From NCBI GenBank assembly GCA_947385775.1, contig CANDMI010000028.1:1-43538 (forward strand): 43,538 nt of DNA, given 5' to 3'. Below, piece after piece: positions 1 to 8,567 of this stretch. The stretch comes from an uncultured Eubacterium sp. (lineage in GTDB: Bacteria; Bacillota; Clostridia; Lachnospirales; Lachnospiraceae). Each line of letters begins with the position of its first letter. Within the stretch, counting starts at the first letter, position 1. Position numbers and translations under genes: made by a program. Below the pieces are notes generated by a model that was given only the letters and a program-made list of their open reading frames with translations, made no database searches and had not been told where the DNA came from.

Positions 1-145
1 TTCAAGAATAAGTCCCCATTGGGTTACGTTTATGGCTTTATGTGTGAATGTAGCCTGACCAGAAAAAGGCATTGTTGCGTTATTCCAAGTCTGTAGGGAA
101 TGTAGTTGAGAAAGCGCACGCCACTAAGGTTTGGAAAGGAATGAG

Positions 146-655
146 ATGTGGTATGTTCTGCAAGTGAGAACCGGACAGGAAGCAGATATCGTCGGGCAGT
201 GCCGTGGGCGTATCCTACAGGAAAATGAAGATGTATTTGTTATCTATGGTGAGAAAAAACGCCGCTTTCAAGGTAAATGGGAATTAAAAAGCTACTTACT
301 TTTTCCAGGGTACGTCTTTATTGAAACAACAGACATTAACGATTTCCGTATCCGGCTGCGTGAGATTAAAGCTATGACTAAAATTGTAAAGACCGGAGAG
401 GAAGTGATTCCGATCTGGCCGGAAGAAGAAGCTTTTTTAAGGCAGCTTAGCGGTGAAGACCATATCGCGGAATATTCAGAAGGGTATCTGGAAGGAGAAC
501 GATTGGTTGCAACGGAAGGAGCCTTGAAAGGATATGAAGGCACTGTAAAACGGATTGACAGGCATCATCGACTGGTGACGATTGAAGTGCCGCTCTTAGG
601 CAGAATTGTAGAAGTGCAACTGGGGCTTGGCATAGTCAAAAGAGTGGAAATATAG
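146..655 (+). CDS. loaP: LoaP-type NusG paralog, processive antiterminator
   Basis: Specialised NusG-family transcription factor of about 169 residues. The N-terminal NGN domain (about residues 1-90, starting MWYVLQVRTGQE) should bind RNA polymerase; a KOW-like domain follows (about 110-145, containing GALKGYEGTVKRID). LoaP proteins promote processive antitermination of long polysaccharide and antibiotic operons in Firmicutes, which fits its place directly before a roughly 37 kb co-directional glycan operon. A TTG at 131 extends the frame by five codons, but the ATG at 146 sits at good distance from the GGAAAGGA site at 133-140 and gives the family's usual start, so I prefer it. The family is assigned from sequence style and context; a housekeeping NusG is less likely because no secE/rplK neighbours are present. 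Confidence 0.88.
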   Translation: MWYVLQVRTGQEADIVGQCRGRILQENEDVFVIYGEKKRRFQGKWELKSYLLFPGYVFIETTDINDFRIRLREIKAMTKIVKTGEEVIPIWPEEEAFLRQLSGEDHIAEYSEGYLEGERLVATEGALKGYEGTVKRIDRHHRLVTIEVPLLGRIVEVQLGLGIVKRVEI

Positions 656-666
656 GAAGTCATTGC

Positions 667-695
667 ATGCGGTTGACGCTTTGAGCGCGGCGCAT
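667..695 (+). promoter_or_regulatory. Candidate LoaP-recognised leader stem-loop
   Basis: Just downstream of loaP the leader can fold into a two-tier hairpin: ATGCG (667-671) pairs with CGCAT (691-695), and inside it CGCT (677-680) pairs with AGCG (684-687) around a TTG loop. LoaP is reported to need a small RNA hairpin in the 5' leader of its target operons. I infer that this element could play that role because it lies between loaP and the first biosynthetic gene and just before a terminator-like hairpin. The pairing is visible; the function is inference. Confidence 0.4.
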
Positions 696-712
696 AAAGA
701 TGGCGGACATAA

Positions 713-765
713 GGACAGGCAAAAGCCGCGAAAAAAATCGCGGATGGCGAAGCCTGCCCTTTTTT
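713..765 (+). terminator. Terminator-like leader hairpin before the biosynthetic operon
   Basis: GGACAGGC (713-720) pairs with GCCTGCCC (752-759) with one A-C mismatch, enclosing a smaller CCGCG/CGCGG hairpin (726-730 with 739-743). A run of six T follows directly (760-765). This has the shape of an intrinsic terminator with a compound stem. It ends about 50 nt before the first biosynthetic gene, so it could act as a leader attenuator that LoaP must override, or end a separate loaP transcript. No clear promoter is seen between it and the gene at 819. Confidence 0.6.
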
Positions 766-818
766 GCGTTAAGAAACTGATGAGAAACATAAGCAAGAAA
801 GCAGGATAATAGATTAAA

Positions 819-2165
819 ATGGTACGAAACTGTTTCTATGATGATAAAAGGTTCCGGGATATAAAGCCAGCTGGCAGAAAGATATGGCTTGCTTCGCCGA
901 CCATGCATGGCGAGGAACTGGAATATGTCAAAGAAGCATACGAAACAAACTGGATGTCAACGGTTGGCAAAAATATAGACAAACTAGAAGAGATGGCAGC
1001 GGAATATATTGGCGTAAAAGCTGCGCTTGCCGTTTCAAGCGGAACCGCGGCTTTGCATCTTGCTGTAAAGCTTGCAGCCGAACGCGTCTATGGGAGCAGC
1101 ACGGGCGTTTCAAGGCCCGGCGGACTGGGGAAAGGCGGCGCGCTTTATCAAAAGCGCGTTTTTTGCTCTGACCTTACATTTGCCGCATCCGTAAATCCGG
1201 TTGTTTATGAAGGCGGAGAGCCAATATTTATCGACGCTTCGCCAGAAGATTGGAACATGGACCCACAGGCGCTTGCGGCTGCGTTTGATCAATATCCGGA
1301 CGTTAAAATCGTAATCCTTACGCATTTATATGGCGTGCCGGCACAGGCAGATGAGATCCGCAAAATCTGTGACAGTCATGGGGCGCTTTTGATCGAAGAC
1401 GCGGCGGAAGCCCTAGGAGCGGTTTATAAAGGGAAGAAGCTTGGGAGCATCGGGGAATATGGAGCGATCAGTTTTAATGGCAATAAAATCATTACCGGAA
1501 GCTCGGGAGGGATGCTTCTTTCCAATGACAGGTACAGTGTGGAAAAAGCAAGGAAATGGTCTAATCAGAGCCGTGAACGTGCGCCGTGGTACCAGCATGA
1601 AGAGATTGGATATAATTACCGGATGAGCAATGTCGTCGCCGGGATAATCTGCGGACAGTGGGGCCACTTAGAGGAGCATATCAGGGCAAAGAAGAAGATT
1701 TACATGCGTTATGAAGACGCGTTGAAAGATTACGGGATACAGATGAATCCGTACGATGCAAAAAATAGCGAGCCGAATTTTTGGCTTTCCTGTATGCTGA
1801 TCGATGAAAATTATATGAGTGAAATGGTGCGGTCAGAAGGCGAGTATATTTATAGACACAGGCATGGGCGTAGTTGCCCGATGGAGATTTATGATGGGCT
1901 TGCGGATTTTGATATGGAAAGCAGGCCAATTTGGAAGCCTATGCACTTACAGCCAATTTATCGAAATCATGAGTTTGTGACGGTGGAAGCATGCGGGAAA
2001 TGTGATAAGTTTTTTTATGTGAAAGAGATGGAAGCTGCGGATATTGGGGCGGATATTTTCTGTCGCGGACTGTGCCTGCCGAGTGACGTTAAAATGATAG
2101 AAGAAGAGCAGGATAAAGTGATTGAGGTTATTTTGACATGTTTTAATCGGATGCAGGCGGGATAA
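819..2165 (+). CDS. DegT/DnrJ/EryC1/StrS-family PLP aminotransferase
   Basis: PLP-dependent sugar aminotransferase of 448 residues. Visible marks are the ASPTMHGEELEYVKEA start typical of the family, the SSGTAALHLAV segment near residue 70, the IEDAAEALGA segment that holds the cofactor-contacting Asp, and the internal-aldimine lysine in SFNGNKIITGSSGG. It should aminate a nucleotide-linked 4-keto (or 3-keto) sugar. An internal stretch around residues 90-112 (rich in Gly and Ser) is longer than in model members; I recall similar insertions in clostridial homologues. It opens the biosynthetic operon. The matching 4,6-dehydratase for a UDP-amino sugar is not in the window; only CDP- and GDP-type dehydratases are present. 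A terminator-like hairpin lies inside the coding sequence. Confidence 0.88.
   Translation: MVRNCFYDDKRFRDIKPAGRKIWLASPTMHGEELEYVKEAYETNWMSTVGKNIDKLEEMAAEYIGVKAALAVSSGTAALHLAVKLAAERVYGSSTGVSRPGGLGKGGALYQKRVFCSDLTFAASVNPVVYEGGEPIFIDASPEDWNMDPQALAAAFDQYPDVKIVILTHLYGVPAQADEIRKICDSHGALLIEDAAEALGAVYKGKKLGSIGEYGAISFNGNKIITGSSGGMLLSNDRYSVEKARKWSNQSRERAPWYQHEEIGYNYRMSNVVAGIICGQWGHLEEHIRAKKKIYMRYEDALKDYGIQMNPYDAKNSEPNFWLSCMLIDENYMSEMVRSEGEYIYRHRHGRSCPMEIYDGLADFDMESRPIWKPMHLQPIYRNHEFVTVEACGKCDKFFYVKEMEAADIGADIFCRGLCLPSDVKMIEEEQDKVIEVILTCFNRMQAG
1139..1164 (+). terminator. Intragenic terminator-like hairpin in the aminotransferase gene
   Basis: CGCGCTT (1139-1145) and AAGCGCG (1152-1158) form a perfect 7-bp stem with loop TATCAA, followed directly by six T (1159-1164). 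This is a textbook intrinsic terminator shape lying in frame inside a coding region. Whether it works as one is unknown, but it would make full-length transcription depend on antitermination, consistent with the loaP gene upstream. Confidence 0.5.
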
Positions 2166-2229
2166 GATTTTTAATTGATTAAACAATGACCGCACAAGAT
2201 TAGAGTAACATTTGTTAGAGGGAGAAAAA

Positions 2230-3327
2230 ATGAAATTAATGGATTTATTGGACTTTAACAATGTAAAAGAAGATCCAATTGAAAGACTGAAAACCTCAGA
2301 GTTTCCAATATTGGTTTATGGTGGTGGAAGTTTTGCAAGAGACATACTGCATTATCTAAAATGTAATAATATTAGTGTAGCAGGAATATTTGTAGATAGT
2401 GGAGGTTTTGTTTTATCTGATATTTTAGAGGATTACGGCATCACGCAAATTTCTATGAACGATATATGTTTTACATGTTATGTTGTTATGGGAATGGCGA
2501 ATTATTTTAAAGGGAGGATGTTGGAAAACAGTTATGTAAAAGAGGTATTTTACCTTCCGTTTTATCCTTATGGGGACAAAGGCGCTTTTCATAGAGAAGA
2601 CATTGAAAAACACCAGGAAGTTTATCAATCGACGTACGAACTTCTTGCGGATGATCTGTCAAAAAGATGTATGGTTTCGTATATGAATTCAAGGATAAGA
2701 AATGATGCAAGCTGCGTATTTTCCTGTTATGAAAGGGAGCAAACGTATTTTGACAATTCAGTGTTTCGCGTAAACGAGGGTGAAAATTACATAGATGTTG
2801 GAGCATATACAGGAGATACAATACGACTTTTTTATAAAGCCTGTAATCAGAAACCGGGACAAATTTGGGCATTTGAAGGCGATCGTTCTTTAGAGCCTTC
2901 AATAAAGAAAACCATTTCGGATCTGGAGATTGAAGATACAACGAAACTTATCATGACAGGATTGTGGAGCGAAAAGAAAAAGCTGTTCTTTTTGAAATCA
3001 GACCATAACATTGAAGAAGGGACTATTACAAACTATGATACAGGACTGTCAATCGATGTTGATAGCGTGGATCATATTTTGCAAAACAAATTGAAGCGAG
3101 TGAATATCGTTAAGATAAATTTTCCAAATGCGGACGAGGTTTTAAAGGGGTGTAGAAAGATAATATCCAAGGATAAACCGAAGCTTGCAGTAGTTGTTGG
3201 GTTCTTTGACAAATTGATTTATGAGGCGCCTAGAATTGTTATGGAAGCAGAGAGTTCTTACAAAATATATTTTAGATATAATTCAGCAATGCCAGCGAAG
3301 CTTGTTATGTATGCTGTTTCGGTTTAG
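2230..3327 (+). CDS. Rossmann-module plus FkbM-type methyltransferase-like protein
   Basis: About 365 residues in two parts. The N-terminal part has a glycine-rich nucleotide-binding signature (ILVYGGGSFARDILHYL) followed by a strand ending in an acid (AGIFVDS), like PglD N-terminal domains. The C-terminal half is FkbM-like with SAM motif I in YIDVGAYTGDT and an acid in IWAFEGD. Oddly, the usual FkbM motif DVEG is replaced by NFPNAD, so catalytic activity is doubtful. A TTG at 2212 is in frame, but the ATG at 2230 follows an AGAGGGAG site with good spacing. The same two-part design recurs in the gene at 22345. The gene and its followers up to about 13.3 kb look richer in A and T than flanking parts of the operon, hinting at a separately acquired block. 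Confidence 0.72.
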   Translation: MKLMDLLDFNNVKEDPIERLKTSEFPILVYGGGSFARDILHYLKCNNISVAGIFVDSGGFVLSDILEDYGITQISMNDICFTCYVVMGMANYFKGRMLENSYVKEVFYLPFYPYGDKGAFHREDIEKHQEVYQSTYELLADDLSKRCMVSYMNSRIRNDASCVFSCYEREQTYFDNSVFRVNEGENYIDVGAYTGDTIRLFYKACNQKPGQIWAFEGDRSLEPSIKKTISDLEIEDTTKLIMTGLWSEKKKLFFLKSDHNIEEGTITNYDTGLSIDVDSVDHILQNKLKRVNIVKINFPNADEVLKGCRKIISKDKPKLAVVVGFFDKLIYEAPRIVMEAESSYKIYFRYNSAMPAKLVMYAVSV

Positions 3328-3366
3328 AATAGGTTTTAGAAAAACAGGATAATGGGAGTTGAAACT

Positions 3367-4434
3367 TTGATAAAAACGTACACGTTAGAACAATCTGAGG
3401 AATGGGAAAAGGTCGTGAGGTCTTTTCATAATTATGACGTATATTATTTGCCTGGCTATGCAAAAGCTTTTGAATTAAATGGCGATGGAAATGCGGAGCT
3501 TATTTATTACTTGTCCCAGGATGAATCGACAAAAGGGATTAATGTAATTATGAAAAGGGATATACATGATTTTAAACTTTTATCAGATGTGACTGTGGAA
3601 AAAATGTATGACATTGTGACGCCTTATGGCTATGGTGGCTGGTTGATTGAAGGCGAAGGCATTGAACAACTAGTCATTGAATATGAAAAATGGGCAAAAC
3701 AAAACCGTATTGTTTCAGAGTTTGTGAGGTTTCATCCTATTCTTAACAATCATTTAGATATCTTATATGATGAAACTTATTTAGGAGATACAGTCTGTAT
3801 AGATACGACTTCACCTACAGTAATCTGGTCAAATTTTTCAGGACGTAATAGAGGGAAAATAAGAAAAGCAGTAAAGCTTGGGCAACGCGTTTACTGGAGC
3901 AGAGATCCAAGGATCATTGACGATTTTATGGATATATATAGAGCCACAATGGATAAGGACAGCGCCGAGGACTACTATTATTTCAAAAAAAATTTTTATG
4001 AATCTGTTATGGAAGAGTTAAAGTATAATGCATTGTTTTTTTATTCGATGTTGGGTCAAGAAATAACGGCAATTGCGCTTTTTTTGTTTTGCAATGGGCA
4101 GATGCATTATCACCTTTCGGCTTCTCGTCAAGAATATCGGAACTATCAGGCTACAAATCTTGTAATTGCAGAGGCGGCTATGTGGGCCTGGAAGAATGGA
4201 TATAAAATACTTCATTTAGGCGGAGGATTAGGCGCAAAACATGACAATTTATATATGTTTAAGAAACTGTTCAATAAAAATAAAGATATAAAATTTTATA
4301 TCGGAAAGAAAATATATAATGAAGAGGCGTATTATAAATTGGTTGAGAAGCGAAAGCAGGAGGTTGGTTTTAATGAAAATACAAGTTACTTTCCTGTATA
4401 TCGATGTCTTGCGCGAAATATTGACTCTGATTGA
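3367..4434 (+). CDS. FemAB/BioF2-like GNAT-superfamily acyltransferase
   Basis: About 355 residues (360 if the ATG at 3352 is used). The sequence resembles clostridial peptidoglycan-bridge/FemAB-like GNAT proteins: an early NYDVYYLPGYAKAF segment, a central RGKIRKAVKLG segment, and a C-terminal ATNLVIAEAAMWAWKNGY helix followed by LHLGGGLG. Such proteins transfer acyl or aminoacyl groups, here plausibly to an amino sugar made by the first-gene aminotransferase. GGGAG at 3354-3358 lies eight bases before the TTG at 3367 and supports that start; the ATG at 3352 has only a weak AGGA before it. Function beyond acyl transfer is not determined. Confidence 0.65.
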   Translation: MIKTYTLEQSEEWEKVVRSFHNYDVYYLPGYAKAFELNGDGNAELIYYLSQDESTKGINVIMKRDIHDFKLLSDVTVEKMYDIVTPYGYGGWLIEGEGIEQLVIEYEKWAKQNRIVSEFVRFHPILNNHLDILYDETYLGDTVCIDTTSPTVIWSNFSGRNRGKIRKAVKLGQRVYWSRDPRIIDDFMDIYRATMDKDSAEDYYYFKKNFYESVMEELKYNALFFYSMLGQEITAIALFLFCNGQMHYHLSASRQEYRNYQATNLVIAEAAMWAWKNGYKILHLGGGLGAKHDNLYMFKKLFNKNKDIKFYIGKKIYNEEAYYKLVEKRKQEVGFNENTSYFPVYRCLARNIDSD

Positions 4435-4484
4435 ACAGACGTTTATAGAATACTATAATTTTGCGTAATAGTTTGAGGCTAAAA

Positions 4485-5252
4485 ATGAATAAAAAAAGCT
4501 TAATGGCAGTAGCAGCAGGAGCGGTTATTGGAATCGGGATATATGGAGTCACGAAAAAGAAGCAGAAAGAAGCGGAGAGGGAGGGCAGCCACAGACCTTA
4601 TGGGCCATACGAGGCTGTAATGAAAAGGCCATTAGACATTATATTATCTGGAATAGCGTTGCTATTATTATCACCTGTACTTTTGGTGGCGGCAATACTG
4701 GTAAAGATTAAGCTCGGCTCTCCTGTCCTGTTTACGCAGGATAGGCCAGGTAAGATTGATTTGAAAACAGGAGAAGAGAAAATTTTTAAAATATATAAGT
4801 TTAGGTCAATGACTGATGAAAAAGACATTCATGGCAATCTGTTGCCAGATGGTCAGCGCCTTACTCCATTTGGTCGGCAGATTCGAGCCACATCAATAGA
4901 TGAACTTCCTGAATTGATCAATATTTTTCGCGGGGATATGAGTATCGTAGGGCCAAGGCCCCTTATTCCGCAATATATTCCTTTATACAGCAAGGAACAA
5001 AGGCATAGGGACGATGTCCTGCCTGGCCTTACCGGTTTAGCGCAAGCGCATGGCAGAAATGGAATAAGCTGGGATGAAAAATTTAAATATGATCTGGAAT
5101 ACGTAAATAAAATCACTTTTTTCGGTGATGCGCGGATTATTATGGAGACAGCGATTGAGGTTTTAACCAAAAAAGGGATTAATTCAAAGACGGCGCCAAC
5201 TATGGAGCCTTTTTTAGGTTGTGGAAAGACGGATGAAATGACGGATACATAG
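4485..5252 (+). CDS. Initiating sugar-1-phosphate transferase (PF02397 type)
   Basis: Membrane polyprenyl-phosphate sugar-1-phosphate transferase, about 255 residues, that would load the first sugar on undecaprenyl phosphate. Visible parts: the KRPLDIILSG start of the family's re-entrant helix, a hydrophobic stretch to about residue 80, the KIYKFRSM motif, the TSIDELPELINI motif and the MSIVGPRPL motif with the conserved GPRP. It has an extra N-terminal hydrophobic segment (about residues 3-25) before the core, which small PglC-type enzymes lack. A TTG at 4461 would lengthen the protein; the ATG at 4485 follows GAGG at 4475-4478 and is preferred. It marks the start of lipid-linked assembly. 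Confidence 0.9.
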   Translation: MNKKSLMAVAAGAVIGIGIYGVTKKKQKEAEREGSHRPYGPYEAVMKRPLDIILSGIALLLLSPVLLVAAILVKIKLGSPVLFTQDRPGKIDLKTGEEKIFKIYKFRSMTDEKDIHGNLLPDGQRLTPFGRQIRATSIDELPELINIFRGDMSIVGPRPLIPQYIPLYSKEQRHRDDVLPGLTGLAQAHGRNGISWDEKFKYDLEYVNKITFFGDARIIMETAIEVLTKKGINSKTAPTMEPFLGCGKTDEMTDT

Positions 5253-5337
5253 TCTGCTTATATGTTGTGATAACTTTTCATGATAGCGATGAAAAGCGTT
5301 GTTGATTAAAAAAGAATTATTCAAAGAGGAAGAATTT

Positions 5338-6492
5338 GTGGAAATTTTGTTTTGGACAAGCTTCTTTATTGCGTTTGAAGCAATGATCGGATACCCGGCG
5401 ACCTTAATTGCGATCGAGAAGATTCAAAAACCCGGTGATAATAAAAAAAATGAAAAATATGAGCCGACTGTAACCTTAATGATCGTAGCTCATAATGAAG
5501 AGAAAGTAATATTAAAAAAACTGAATAATGCGATTAGTGTGAATTATCCAAAAAAGAAATTGCAAATTCTTGTTGCGTCGGATTTTTCTACAGATAAAAC
5601 AGACGAATTAGTCGAGGAATTTATAGCAGAGCATAAGGATTTTAATATTAGATTATATCGGACAGCAAATCATTATGGAAAAACAAATGCGCAAAATGAG
5701 GCTCAAAAATTAGTAAGGACAGAAATTTTAGTAATGTCAGATGCGAATGCCATGCTGGAGCGAAACGCTATGAAAGAACTTGTTTCATCTTTTTCGGATG
5801 ACAGCATTGCATATGTATCTGGGCAGCTTAAATACAGCAACACAAAAGATAACAGCACAGCCGCATCAGAGGGAATTTATTGGAAATTAGATCTAAGATG
5901 CAGGGAAATAGAAAGTAAAATCCAGACGATTACGGCAGGGAATGGAGCTTTATATGCTGTAAGGAACAAAGATTATATTGGCATAGATCCAATGGAATGT
6001 CATGACTCGTCATTTCCGTTGATATTTGCATTAGATGGAAAACGGGCAATATACAATAAGGACGCTGTCGCATATGAAAAAGCGGGAGAGTTTGATAAAG
6101 AAGAGTTTAATAGAAAAGCGAGGAGCAATCGGCTTATTTTAAAAAGTATTGTCCCAGATAAACGGGTATTTCATATTTTTAAGAACCGTTGGTTTTCTTT
6201 CTTTTATTTTGGGCACAGAACATGCCGTTATTTGTTGTGGCTGGCGCACGGCATAGCTTTGACGGTAAATATTTTTTTGTTAAGGAAAAGCAGATTTTGG
6301 AAAGGAATGTTTGCAGCGCAGGCGTTATTTTATGCCGTCGCTTCATTAGGGGCTATTACAAAGTCAAAGAACAGAGGTATTCGCATGATGACCTATTACT
6401 TTATAACCGTTCTGGCACAATGGAAAGCCGTTCTTTGTTTTGTGACTGGTAGATCTAAGGCCACATGGGAAAAGGCAGAGAGTACAAGGTAG
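5338..6492 (+). CDS. Membrane-bound family 2 glycosyltransferase
   Basis: About 384 residues. An N-terminal hydrophobic segment (LFWTSFFIAFEAMIGYPATL) is followed by a GT2 catalytic domain with VTLMIVAHNEE, the DFSTDKT strand, the metal-site variant SDANAM, and an acidic motif around HDSSFP. Hydrophobic segments near the C terminus (around residues 290-375) suggest membrane anchoring as in processive-like GT2 enzymes. The GTG at 5338 follows AGAGGAAG with good spacing and yields the usual family start, so I prefer it to the TTG at 5299. An AT-rich hairpin (5274-5296) lies before it. Donor and acceptor are unknown. Confidence 0.82.
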   Translation: MEILFWTSFFIAFEAMIGYPATLIAIEKIQKPGDNKKNEKYEPTVTLMIVAHNEEKVILKKLNNAISVNYPKKKLQILVASDFSTDKTDELVEEFIAEHKDFNIRLYRTANHYGKTNAQNEAQKLVRTEILVMSDANAMLERNAMKELVSSFSDDSIAYVSGQLKYSNTKDNSTAASEGIYWKLDLRCREIESKIQTITAGNGALYAVRNKDYIGIDPMECHDSSFPLIFALDGKRAIYNKDAVAYEKAGEFDKEEFNRKARSNRLILKSIVPDKRVFHIFKNRWFSFFYFGHRTCRYLLWLAHGIALTVNIFLLRKSRFWKGMFAAQALFYAVASLGAITKSKNRGIRMMTYYFITVLAQWKAVLCFVTGRSKATWEKAESTR

Positions 6493-6549
6493 GATCGTTT
6501 TGATCAAACGGATTTAATCGCAGATATTTATAACATTGAGGTATTCTAT

Positions 6550-7653
6550 ATGTGGCCATATTATCTTTTGGTAATTTATTTCTTTGTGTGTTCTACATTT
6601 TTACGTAAGAAAATTGGTGAAAGAAATAAATGGAAATATTTATTGCTATTTATTCCATTGTTTTTGTTTGCGGCGCTTAGAGGGAATGGAAGTGGCGATT
6701 ATTTTGGATATTTAGATAGAGGAGAAAATATAAAAACCGTAGATGATATTTTACATATGAGTGTTGGGATGGAAATAGGATACAAGTTTTTGGCATATAT
6801 TGTTTACTGTTTTCACTTACCAAGGCAATTTACCGTCATATTTATGAATCTGATAAGTTTAACGTGCATATCATCGTTCATAAAGAAGTATTCGAAAGAT
6901 TGGGCGTTTTCTCTATTGCTGTTTTTGCCTTTATTTTTTCAATTTGATATGCATGCATCCAGAACAGCAGTTGCTATTGGCATATGTGCAGCCGGCTATA
7001 CTTTTGTTGAAAATAGAAAATTTCTAAAGTATATCTTATGTATAGCCCTGGCATGTGGTTTCCATACAACTGCTGTTGTGTCTGTTCCAGTGTATTTTTT
7101 ATATGGGAAAAGAATTAGCGTAAAGGCTGGGATAGTAATTGTTGTAGCGGAACTTTTAACAATACGGGTTATACCAATTTATAATATCTTGTATTTCATA
7201 CTGGATAAATTGCATTTATCATATTTTTCGATTAAGTTAGTGGAATATGTATCTAGCGAGGCATATGGATATGCGATGCCATTATATGACCCTAGAATAT
7301 GGATTCCTATTTTTATTTTTTTGATATCGAAAATAACTATAAGTAATTTTTATAAAAATGATAATGACAGATGCATGGAAAATTGTGTTTTGCTTAATGC
7401 GATTTTGTTGATTACATTTAGTAATACTACATTTTTTGCATATAGGCTTAGTGCGTTTTATTATGTATATATTATAATTTTAGCGCCAACTATAATTTTA
7501 AAATATTTGTCAAATTTTAGCTGTAATGAAAAACGAATAAAATTGTTTTATATTATAAGTGTTTTTTTTACAGTGTTGAATTTGTTTTATGGAAGTATCA
7601 TGTTTGAGTATTTAACTGTATTTCAAAGTAAAGAAGGGTTAATACCGTATTAA
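6550..7653 (+). CDS. EpsG-family polysaccharide polymerase (Wzy-like)
   Basis: Polytopic membrane protein of 367 residues with about ten hydrophobic segments. The N-terminal YYLLVIYFF segment, the AALRGNGSGDYFGYLD loop and the later FQFDMHASRTAVAIGI segment with an Arg in a membrane context match EpsG-family polymerases, which join lipid-linked repeat units outside the membrane. GAGG upstream (around 6539-6542) serves the ATG at 6550. It sits between glycosyltransferases, as polymerases do in capsule and exopolysaccharide loci. It suggests the product is a repeating polymer rather than a single glycan. Confidence 0.85.
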   Translation: MWPYYLLVIYFFVCSTFLRKKIGERNKWKYLLLFIPLFLFAALRGNGSGDYFGYLDRGENIKTVDDILHMSVGMEIGYKFLAYIVYCFHLPRQFTVIFMNLISLTCISSFIKKYSKDWAFSLLLFLPLFFQFDMHASRTAVAIGICAAGYTFVENRKFLKYILCIALACGFHTTAVVSVPVYFLYGKRISVKAGIVIVVAELLTIRVIPIYNILYFILDKLHLSYFSIKLVEYVSSEAYGYAMPLYDPRIWIPIFIFLISKITISNFYKNDNDRCMENCVLLNAILLITFSNTTFFAYRLSAFYYVYIIILAPTIILKYLSNFSCNEKRIKLFYIISVFFTVLNLFYGSIMFEYLTVFQSKEGLIPY

Positions 7654-7727
7654 CACTGTGGCACATGCATTGAAATTAGAGGATAAGATATTTGTTCTAA
7701 ATGATGATAAAATGGAGTGATACAGAA

Positions 7728-8537
7728 ATGACTTTACAAGTATTAGTTGCCGCAATGCATCAAAACGATTTTACACTGTATAAGAAAATGAATATACAAA
7801 GCGACGCTGTTATTGCCAATCAATGTGAAAGGAATAACTATGAAGAAAGAGACATTGACGGTAAAAATGTAAAACTGGTTTCAACAGATACTAGAGGAGT
7901 TGGGAAAAACAGGAATATCGCTCTTATATTTGCAAACGCGGACATTGTTTTATTCTCCGCCATGGATATCTTATATGCAAAAAATTATGAACAAACAGTA
8001 TTAAATGCATTTCGCGAAAGGCCCGATGCGGATGGAATTATTTTTCATTTACAATACACAAAGGGTGGAAGGTTTGTTAAAAGCTTAAAAAATAAAAATG
8101 AGAGACTTCATCTTTGGAATACGTTACGGTATGGAACGGAAAGAATTGCTGTCAGATACAAAACAATAAAAAAATACAATCTCCATTTTTCAGAGTTATT
8201 TGGCGGCGGCTGCCTATATGGGAGCGGAGAAGATTCGATTTTTCTTATGGATATGATTAAAGCGGGATGCAGGCTGTATTCTTCTGATAAAACAATCGGT
8301 GAATGCTCCATAGACAGTTCTACGTGGTTTAAGGGATACAATCAAAAATATATGTATGATAAAGGAGCTTTTTTAGCCTGTAGTTTCCCGAAAACGAAAT
8401 CATTGGTGAAATATTATTTCCCATATCGTTTGAGAAGGGAATGCAAAATGCCATTTGGGGAAATGATGCGTGAGATAAACAGGGGGATTCGCGGATATGA
8501 TGAGTTGGTTCCATATGCAGATAAGAGGAAGCGGTAA
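7728..8537 (+). CDS. Family 2-like glycosyltransferase
   Basis: About 269 residues, soluble. It starts with TLQVLVAAMHQNDF, a pattern I recognise from small clostridial GT2-like proteins, then has DAVIANQCERNNY, the RGVGKNRNIAL segment in place of the usual GxxxARN, and ADIVLFSAMD as the likely metal-binding region. GGGCLYGSGEDSIFLMDMIKAG near residue 155 resembles the acidic catalytic segment (GEDxxF). The ATG at 7728 follows GGAG at 7714-7717; the ATGs at 7701 and 7704 lack a clear site. Substrates are unknown. Confidence 0.75.
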   Translation: MTLQVLVAAMHQNDFTLYKKMNIQSDAVIANQCERNNYEERDIDGKNVKLVSTDTRGVGKNRNIALIFANADIVLFSAMDILYAKNYEQTVLNAFRERPDADGIIFHLQYTKGGRFVKSLKNKNERLHLWNTLRYGTERIAVRYKTIKKYNLHFSELFGGGCLYGSGEDSIFLMDMIKAGCRLYSSDKTIGECSIDSSTWFKGYNQKYMYDKGAFLACSFPKTKSLVKYYFPYRLRRECKMPFGEMMREINRGIRGYDELVPYADKRKR

Positions 8538-8567
8538 ATTATTGGGGATCGTGTGGGAGGACAGGCT

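Noticed and set aside
1-130. Promoter for loaP
   Set aside because: I looked for -35/-10 pairs upstream of loaP and found no pair good enough to report.
5274-5296. Perfect 8-bp hairpin CTTTTCAT/ATGAAAAG between the sugar transferase and the GT2 gene
   Set aside because: It is AT-rich and has no T run, so it is not a convincing terminator; the operon continues.
6496-6510. CGTTT/AAACG hairpin after the GT2 gene
   Set aside because: Five pairs only and no clear T run; too weak to call.
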